11,451 nt of DNA from Chitinophaga pinensis. Its GTDB lineage: Bacteria > Bacteroidota > Bacteroidia > Chitinophagales > Chitinophagaceae. Both the position numbers and the translations under genes were made by a program. Where the stretch lies: assembly GCA_943331145.2 (NCBI GenBank), contig CALQKL020000051.1, positions 1 through 11,451 of the forward strand. Direction: 5' to 3'. This document shows positions 6,921-11,451 of this stretch, piece after piece (position 1 is the first letter of the stretch; each line of letters starts with the position of its first letter). The notes beneath the pieces are model-generated. The model made no database searches. It saw only the letters and a program-made list of their open reading frames with translations, and was not told the origin of the DNA.

Positions 6921-6960
6921 TAATAAAAAAAGCCCTCAAAATCGAGGGCTTTTTTTATTA
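6921..6960. terminator. Bidirectional rho-independent terminator
   Basis: TAATAAAAAAAGCCCTC at 6921-6937 and its exact complement at 6944-6960 form a perfect 17-bp inverted repeat with a 6-nt loop (AAAATC). The GC-rich stem GCCCTC/GAGGGC is followed by seven T on either strand, so it can end the crt operon transcript from the left and the hsp20 transcript from the right. It lies 232 bp past crtZ and 192 bp past the hsp20 stop. Confidence 0.93.
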
Positions 6961-6969
6961 AAGAGCATT

Positions 6970-7146
6970 AACCCAGATTTTGTAGTTGAAATCTATTACA
7001 AGAAAAAAATGCTGCAAATACAAGCGTTTGTTTGACTTTTTGACCTTACCATAATTCAATATGTCTTCGACCAAAAAATCGGCTCAAACACCCGTCTTTA
7101 TTGCCTTTTTCCCTTTCATCACGATTCCAACTAAAAAATCCGGGTT
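6970..7146. repeat. Separated 24-bp imperfect inverted repeat (possible MITE or transposon remnant)
   Basis: The + strand at 6970-6993 begins AACCCAGATTTT. The - strand read from 7146 to 7123 begins AACCCGGATTTT. The two 24-nt arms agree at 21 positions, with an ATTAA-like extension just outside each. They enclose 129 bp with no apparent coding sequence. Terminal inverted repeats around a short non-coding core are the form of a miniature inverted-repeat element. I found no clear flanking target-site duplication, so the identity is uncertain. Confidence 0.45.
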
Positions 7147-7152
7147 TAATCA

Positions 7153-7602
7153 TTATTTTACCTGAATGGTATGATGCGCAGTTAATTTTTTCGATTCTTC
7201 TTTTTTCGGAAGCATCAAATTTAATACGCCATCATTATAGCTTGCTTGAATTTTTTCTTTACTCACATCTTCTGGCAAAGAAAAGCTTCTGCTAAACGAT
7301 GAATAATTATACTCTTTCCGGGTGTACTTATGTTCTTTTTCGTGACTTGTCGTTTCTTTCTCACAACTAATGGTTAACATGTTTCCTTCAACATCAATGT
7401 TGAAATCTTCTTTTTTCATTCCTGGTGCTGCAATGGAAAGCTTGAATTCACTTGGTGATTCTACAATGTTTACAGCTGGAACGGTTAATACTCGATTCAG
7501 TAAAACGTTTTCATTATCAAACCATTCATTCCATGGTTTAAAAAAATCATCAAAAATTGTGGGAACAGTTCCGCCATTTCTTGTTAATGCTCGTGTTGAC
7601 AT
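7153..7602 (-). CDS. hsp20: Small heat-shock protein, Hsp20/alpha-crystallin family
   Basis: Small heat-shock proteins are ATP-independent holdases that keep unfolding proteins soluble until ATP-dependent chaperones refold them. The 149-residue protein has a short N-terminal arm rich in Phe and Trp (F17-D-D-F-F-K-P-W-N-E-W-F), then an alpha-crystallin domain from about residue 42 to 135. It begins P-A-V-N-I-V-E and contains the conserved A-P-G-M-K-K-E-D-F and A120-S-Y-N-D-G-V-L127 motifs. The C-terminal tail holds I146-Q-V148, the I-x-I/V anchor used in oligomer assembly. The start follows a strong AAGGAGG at 7608-7614. It lies 116 bp downstream of uup on the same strand but has its own likely promoter, so it is probably a separate unit. 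Cytoplasmic location is expected, since no signal peptide is seen. Confidence 0.95.
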   Translation of the reverse strand: MSTRALTRNGGTVPTIFDDFFKPWNEWFDNENVLLNRVLTVPAVNIVESPSEFKLSIAAPGMKKEDFNIDVEGNMLTISCEKETTSHEKEHKYTRKEYNYSSFSRSFSLPEDVSKEKIQASYNDGVLNLMLPKKEESKKLTAHHTIQVK

Positions 7603-7607
7603 AAATA

Positions 7608-7614
7608 CCTCCTT
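7608..7614 (-). promoter_or_regulatory. Strong Shine-Dalgarno of hsp20
   Basis: Read on the - strand, AAGGAGG ends 5 nt before the ATG at 7602. A near-perfect anti-16S match is unusual in Bacteroidota and in this window, where other starts lack one. It fixes the start codon and suggests efficient translation. Confidence 0.8.
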
Positions 7615-7644
7615 GTTTTTTAGTTTTAAATTTTAATTACAAGG

Positions 7645-7652
7645 CAAATGTA
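7645..7652 (-). promoter_or_regulatory. Putative -10 box of hsp20
   Basis: TACATTTG on the - strand (7652 to 7645) is an exact match to TAnnTTTG. Transcription would start near 7638, giving a leader of about 35 nt that includes the Shine-Dalgarno. No good TTG is seen 19 nt upstream. Confidence 0.5.
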
Positions 7653-7718
7653 TTTTCAAACAAAGCGTTTAATAATGCGCGTTATCAAAGTATTTAATGA
7701 TTCTTATCAGAACTCAAA

Positions 7719-9635
7719 TCACCCATTTTTTTCGCTGAGCTCAAGCCAACGCATTTCCATTTCATCTAATGATTTAATGATTTCACTGACGCGCTCGGCG
7801 GCTTTTTGAAGTTCGTCATAACTTAAATTGCTCGACATTTTTATCTCTAACTCCTCTTTCTCTTTTTGAAGTTTTGGCATTTCTTTTTCTAAAGTTTCCA
7901 ATTCAAACTTCTCTTTAAAAGATAATTTTTTAACGGATTGATTTGTGGTTGAGCTTGAGGTTGTTTCTTTTTTTTCTATAACTTCTTTTACTTCGCTGTG
8001 TTCTTTCATAATCTGTTGGGTATTGTTTTCCAACAGTCCTTTTGATTGTGCTTCTCTGTATTGTGTGTAATTTCCTGGATAATCTCTAATAACACCATCC
8101 CCTTCAAATGCAAAAAGATGATCTACCATTCTATCCATAAAATATCTATCGTGACTTACAATTAAAATACAACCTGGGTATTCCATTAAAAACTCCTCCA
8201 ACGTTCTTAATGTTTGTAAATCCAAATCATTAGTAGGCTCATCAAGTACCAAGAAGTTGGGGTTTACAAACAACACACTCATCAAATGCAATCGACGTTT
8301 TTCTCCACCGCTTAGTTTGCTGAGCATCGTGTATTGCTGTTCGCCAGTAAATCCAAATTTTTCCATAAACTGGCTTGCCGAAATTTTGCTTCCATCCGCT
8401 AACGGAAAAAATTCAGCCATCGATTTCACATATTCAATCGCTCTTTTATCTTCTTTATATATCAATCCATCTTGACTAAAATTTCCAAACACCACGGTAT
8501 CGCCATGATTGATTTTTCCAGAATCTGCTGGCTCTTGCAGCAACGCAATTTTTAAAAATGTAGACTTTCCAACACCATTTTTTCCTACTACGCCAATTCT
8601 TTCGCCGCGTTTGAATGTATAATCGAATCCCTTCATGATATTGAGGTCGCCAAAACTTTTATACACTTTTTTCATTTCCAAAATCTTCCCACCAAGACGG
8701 GTCATTTTCATTTGCAAACTTACTTCCGCAACTTCTTTTTGTTGTTTTACCCGATCTTCTACCTCAGCAAAAGCATCTTGTCGGCTTTTACTTTTTGTAG
8801 TTCTGGCTTTTGGTTGCTTACGCATCCATTCCAATTCCTTACGAAATATGTTTTTATCTTTTTGTAGTTCGCTTTGTTCAATTTCTATGCGTAAACTCTT
8901 CTGTTCTAAAAAATAATCGTAATCGCCTTTGTACACAAAAACCTTTTCTTCATCGATTTCTATAATTTCATTACAAACAGCATCTAAAAAATATCGATCA
9001 TGCGTTACAAGCAACAAGGTGATTTTTTGTGCACTTAAGAATTCTTCCAACCATTCTATCATAGATACATCCAAATGGTTGGTGGGCTCATCCATTATTA
9101 ATAAACATCTTCCTTCGTGTAATTGAGATTCGATAAGTGCTTGCGCCAAAGCAACTCGTTTCTTTTGACCACCGCTCAGATTTCCAACCCTTTCATTTAA
9201 AATATGCAAATTCAGCTTTCCTAAAATCTGTTTAAGGTCGCTTTCAAAAGTCCAGGCGTTTAAATCATCTAATTGAGACATTAACTCCGATAAATGGTCA
9301 ATATCTTCAGAACCATTTTCGAGGTATTCTTCATATGCTTTTACTGCCTTAATAACAGGATTATCCAATCGAAGTACATTATCCCAAATGGTTTTATTGG
9401 GATCGAAATCATTGTCTTGCTGAAGCATTACAGTCTTAATGTCTTTATGAATCCAAACGGTTCCGGTATCTGCCGTATCAAAGCCAGCAAGGATTTTCAT
9501 TAAAGTTGATTTTCCTGAACCGTTTCTGGCTACTAAAGCTATTTTATCTCCTTCTTCTATATAAAAAGTGATATTTTTAAAAAGGGTTCTGATACCAAAA
9601 GACTTGGTGATATTTTCTACTGAGGCGTAATGCAT
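7719..9635 (-). CDS. uup: ABC-F family ATPase, Uup type
   Basis: ABC-F proteins are soluble twin-ATPase proteins that act on ribosomes; Uup also has a C-terminal DNA-binding coiled coil and affects transposon excision and ribosome function in E. coli. The 638-residue protein, close in length to E. coli Uup, has two nucleotide-binding domains. The first has A36-R-N-G-S-G-K-S-T, L153-S-G-G-Q, the Walker B stretch L-L-I-M-D-E-P-T-N-H-L-D (178-189) and H212. The second has G351-K-N-G-V-G-K-S-T, L441-S-G-G-E, F-L-V-L-D-E-P-T-N-D-L-D (461-472) and H495. The linker holds the charged K-A-R-T-T-K-S-K-S-R segment near 277-285. A Ser/Thr-rich spacer leads to a charged coiled coil at about 571-635, which marks the Uup subgroup. 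There are no membrane segments. The first Walker A glycine is Ala36. It is transcribed divergently from the export gene. Confidence 0.92.
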   Translation of the reverse strand: MHYASVENITKSFGIRTLFKNITFYIEEGDKIALVARNGSGKSTLMKILAGFDTADTGTVWIHKDIKTVMLQQDNDFDPNKTIWDNVLRLDNPVIKAVKAYEEYLENGSEDIDHLSELMSQLDDLNAWTFESDLKQILGKLNLHILNERVGNLSGGQKKRVALAQALIESQLHEGRCLLIMDEPTNHLDVSMIEWLEEFLSAQKITLLLVTHDRYFLDAVCNEIIEIDEEKVFVYKGDYDYFLEQKSLRIEIEQSELQKDKNIFRKELEWMRKQPKARTTKSKSRQDAFAEVEDRVKQQKEVAEVSLQMKMTRLGGKILEMKKVYKSFGDLNIMKGFDYTFKRGERIGVVGKNGVGKSTFLKIALLQEPADSGKINHGDTVVFGNFSQDGLIYKEDKRAIEYVKSMAEFFPLADGSKISASQFMEKFGFTGEQQYTMLSKLSGGEKRRLHLMSVLFVNPNFLVLDEPTNDLDLQTLRTLEEFLMEYPGCILIVSHDRYFMDRMVDHLFAFEGDGVIRDYPGNYTQYREAQSKGLLENNTQQIMKEHSEVKEVIEKKETTSSSTTNQSVKKLSFKEKFELETLEKEMPKLQKEKEELEIKMSSNLSYDELQKAAERVSEIIKSLDEMEMRWLELSEKNG

Positions 9636-9640
9636 GGCTG

Positions 9641-9648
9641 CAAAGATA
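9641..9648 (-). promoter_or_regulatory. -10 box of uup, very close to the start codon
   Basis: TATCTTTG on the - strand (9648 to 9641) is an exact TAnnTTTG match. Only 5 nt (CAGCC) separate it from the ATG at 9635, so the transcript should begin at or within a base or two of the start codon. A TTT about 19 nt upstream may serve as a weak -33 element. Confidence 0.65.
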
Positions 9649-9743
9649 GTAGAAGCAAATTGAAGGAAAATTTGTTTAGTTCAAATTAGGTTGAATCGCT
9701 TTATTTATACCATTTTCTATAAACTAAGAATGATAAAAAACTG

Positions 9744-9751
9744 TAACTTTG
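9744..9751 (+). promoter_or_regulatory. Putative -10 box of the polysaccharide-export gene
   Basis: TAACTTTG is an exact TAnnTTTG match 55 nt upstream of the ATG at 9807, which would leave a leader of about 50 nt. The -33 region is weak: no TTG lies 19-20 nt upstream. Together with the uup promoter it makes 9636-9806 a divergent promoter region. Confidence 0.5.
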
Positions 9752-9806
9752 GCCACGTTTCTATGCTGTTTGTGTAAATAAAAAGAATAATCTAAAGCGT
9801 TAGTAC

Positions 9807-11451
9807 ATGAAAAAATTTATCAATAAACTGATTTCAACTTTCTTTTTTTTGTTCGTGGTTTTAATATGTGATGCACAGTCTAATTTGTTTGAAGAAAGAA
9901 ATTTAACACAAATAAATGTGGACAATTATAGTGACGCCGAGATTTTGGCGATTCGTAATAAAATGAACAGCATGGGAATGGATACTGATAAAGCTGTGGA
10001 GATTTTGAAAAGTAAAGGCATGTCAAAAGAACAGGCGAGTAAATTGGTTGATAGGCTTAACAATGTTTCACTTGCTAAAAGCAAACCGAATATTGCCGAA
10101 CCTGAAAGAAGATACGATGAAAGTTCAAGTGTTGTTGAAATGGAAAATGCCAATAAAGATCAATCTGTTTTTGGCTCGGAGTTGTTTTTAAAAAGCAGTT
10201 TGGTTTTTGAGCCGAATATCCGCATTGCTACACCTTCTTCTTATGTAGTTGGTCCGGATGATGAATTGGTGGTAAATGTGTTTGGATACAGCGAAATGCG
10301 CTATAATTTAGATGTAAATGAAAATGGAGAAATTTATGTTCCTTCCGTTGGTCCGATTTATGTAAGCGGACTAACGCTTGAGCAAGCAACTGAGAAAATA
10401 AAATCAAAATTGGCATCAACAATTTATAGGGCTATCTCAAGCGGACAAACTAGGGTTCAAATAAAGCTGGGTAAAATAAGAAGCATAAGGGTTACCGTAA
10501 TTGGAGAAGCATACAAACCCGGCACCTACACGATTTCCTCATTAACTACATTATACAACGTGTTGTATTTGTGCGGCGGTCCGAGCAACCTAGGAAGTTA
10601 CAGACAAATAGAAGTTATAAGGGCAAATAAGTTGATAAAGAAAGCGGATTTGTATGAGTTCTTATGCAGAGGCAATCAAAAAGACAATATTCTTTTACAA
10701 GAAGGAGACCTTATAAGAATTCCATATTATGAAAACAGGGTCAATATATTAGGAAGCATCAAACGCTCCGGAAAGTACGAAATGTTAGCTGGCGAAAATG
10801 TAGGAAATCTATTGAGCTATTGTGGTGGGTTTAATGAAATGGCCTATAAAAGTGGAATAGTGGTAACTAGAATAGCAGAAAAAGACAAGAAAGTAGTAGA
10901 AATAAAAGACAGTGCGTTTTCAAAATTTGTCATTAAGAATGGAGATGATTATTACGTGAGCAAATTGCAAAATGTTGTACTTGATAAAATTACCATAACG
11001 GGTTCGGTATATAGACCTGGGAATTACGAAGCTGGTTCAACATCAACCTTGAAATCATTATTAGAAAAATCTGGCGGATTGTTGGAAGTGGCCTTTATGG
11101 AAAGAGTGAATATATTTAGATTGGAAAAAGGCAGACAATCTTCAATATTATCTGTAAATCTTGATTCAATCATAAACAATCATTTGGATATTCCATTGAA
11201 CAAATCAGATTCGGTGCATGTTTATTCAATTTATGATTTTAAAGACAATCAATTTGTAACCATTTTAGGGAACATCAGAAAATCAGGAAAGATTCAATGG
11301 AGAGAAAATTTAACAATAAAAGAATTATTGTTAGAAGCTGGTGGTATAAATGATTTAGGGGATTCGTCGACTATAGAAATTTCAAGAAGAAAGAAGAAGT
11401 CGGAATCAAATACCTTAGATTATTTTGAAACGGAAACATTTAGTGTAAGCG
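9807..11451 (+). CDS. Polysaccharide export protein, Wza-like, Poly_export plus SLBB repeats (3' truncated by window)
   Basis: This reading frame stays open to the window end (548 full codons), so the C-terminus is missing. Wza-type proteins form the outer-membrane channel for capsule or exopolysaccharide export. Residues 1-23 are a signal peptide (basic start, hydrophobic core, cleavage probably after C-D-A). A short helical region at about 35-85 follows (A-V-E-I-L-K-S-K-G-M-S-K-E-Q-A). The Poly_export domain begins at Y146-V-V-G-P-D-D-E-L and runs to about 225. At least four SLBB repeats follow, starting near 229, 312, 395 and 484, each with a V-x-I-x-G-x-x-x-x-P/S-G pattern and three of them with a clear G-G turn. 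E. coli Wza has far fewer SLBB repeats, but long forms are common in Bacteroidota. No good lipobox surrounds C21. Polymerase, ligase and Wzc-like partners probably lie downstream, outside the window. Confidence 0.9.
   Translation, partial: MKKFINKLISTFFFLFVVLICDAQSNLFEERNLTQINVDNYSDAEILAIRNKMNSMGMDTDKAVEILKSKGMSKEQASKLVDRLNNVSLAKSKPNIAEPERRYDESSSVVEMENANKDQSVFGSELFLKSSLVFEPNIRIATPSSYVVGPDDELVVNVFGYSEMRYNLDVNENGEIYVPSVGPIYVSGLTLEQATEKIKSKLASTIYRAISSGQTRVQIKLGKIRSIRVTVIGEAYKPGTYTISSLTTLYNVLYLCGGPSNLGSYRQIEVIRANKLIKKADLYEFLCRGNQKDNILLQEGDLIRIPYYENRVNILGSIKRSGKYEMLAGENVGNLLSYCGGFNEMAYKSGIVVTRIAEKDKKVVEIKDSAFSKFVIKNGDDYYVSKLQNVVLDKITITGSVYRPGNYEAGSTSTLKSLLEKSGGLLEVAFMERVNIFRLEKGRQSSILSVNLDSIINNHLDIPLNKSDSVHVYSIYDFKDNQFVTILGNIRKSGKIQWRENLTIKELLLEAGGINDLGDSSTIEISRRKKKSESNTLDYFETETFSVS

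Larger units (their letters stand above)
6689..7152. other. 464-bp gene-free region between convergent transcription units
   Basis: I see no credible gene here on either strand. The first 120 bp (6689-6810) is AT-rich with no clear structure. It is followed by two hairpins of a REP-like element (6811-6870), a symmetrical terminator (6921-6960), and the two arms of a separated inverted repeat (6970-6993 and 7123-7146). The density of structured repeats suggests a landing site for small repeat elements between the crtZ and hsp20 gene ends. Confidence 0.7.

Noticed and set aside
6961..7152. CRISPR repeat or array
   Set aside because: Only one inverted pair and one short direct octamer are present, with no regularly spaced repeats.
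7101..7295. Open frame on the + strand over the hsp20 3' end
   Set aside because: It runs antisense to a clear Hsp20 coding region, and its product has no recognisable features.
7663..7720. Near-palindrome ATAATGCGCGTTAT and TTCTTATCAGAA upstream of hsp20 as a heat-shock operator
   Set aside because: Each is short and imperfect (12/14 and 10/12), and neither resembles the CIRCE element; chance is likely in AT-rich DNA.
8257..9126. Several + strand open frames of 65-93 codons
   Set aside because: All lie antisense within the conserved ATPase domains of uup; the opposite frame explains the base pattern.
9672..9679. TTGTTTAG near uup as a second copy of the carotenoid operator half-site
   Set aside because: It is only 8 bp of AT-rich sequence without an inverted partner.
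9926..10422. Two - strand open frames of 64-75 codons
   Set aside because: They are antisense to the N-terminal and Poly_export region of the export protein, whose own frame is open and has family motifs.

Overview
The window is AT-rich and looks like Bacteroidota DNA. Three things point there: -10 boxes of the TAnnTTTG type (TATCTTTG before the ABC-F gene, TAACTTTG before the export gene, TACATTTG before the small heat-shock gene), mostly weak or absent Shine-Dalgarno sequences, and the protein families and gene order (B12-binding MerR regulator, ECF sigma factor, crtI, crtB) typical of carotenoid loci in this phylum. The sequence does not support a finer placement.

Positions 1-6688 hold a carotenoid locus on the + strand. 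It opens with the 3' part of a MerR/CarH-type regulator, of which only the cobalamin-binding half is visible. A 10+10 bp perfect inverted repeat follows, directly before an ECF sigma factor gene. Then come six closely packed biosynthetic genes: crtI (phytoene desaturase), crtB (phytoene synthase), idi (type 1 IPP isomerase), a second CrtI-family desaturase (probably crtD), cruF (carotenoid 1,2-hydratase family) and crtZ (beta-ring hydroxylase). Gaps are 8 and 5 bp, and three junctions overlap by 4, 14 and 4 bp, so this is very probably one operon. The enzyme set suggests a monocyclic product with a 3-hydroxylated beta ring at one end and a 1'-hydroxy-3',4'-didehydro psi end at the other, as in saproxanthin or a myxol precursor. 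The lycopene cyclase and GGPP synthase that this needs are not in the window.

Positions 6689-7152 are a 464-bp gene-free stretch between convergent units. It carries a two-part REP-like palindromic element, a symmetrical bidirectional terminator, and a separated 24-bp imperfect inverted repeat enclosing about 130 bp.

Positions 7153-9635 are on the - strand: a small heat-shock protein (Hsp20) gene with an unusually good Shine-Dalgarno, and upstream of it an Uup-type ABC-F ATPase gene that appears to be transcribed without a leader.

From 9807 to the window end, on the + strand and divergent from uup, lies the 5' part of a secreted polysaccharide-export protein (Wza-like: Poly_export domain plus four visible SLBB repeats). 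It probably begins an exopolysaccharide or capsule locus.

The best material for follow-up is the regulatory head of the carotenoid locus: a CarH-like regulator lacking one of the known axial histidines, a palindrome overlapping a possible -10 box, and an ECF factor with no adjacent anti-sigma gene. The repeat elements at 6811-7146 come next. I see no wholly new enzymatic system.
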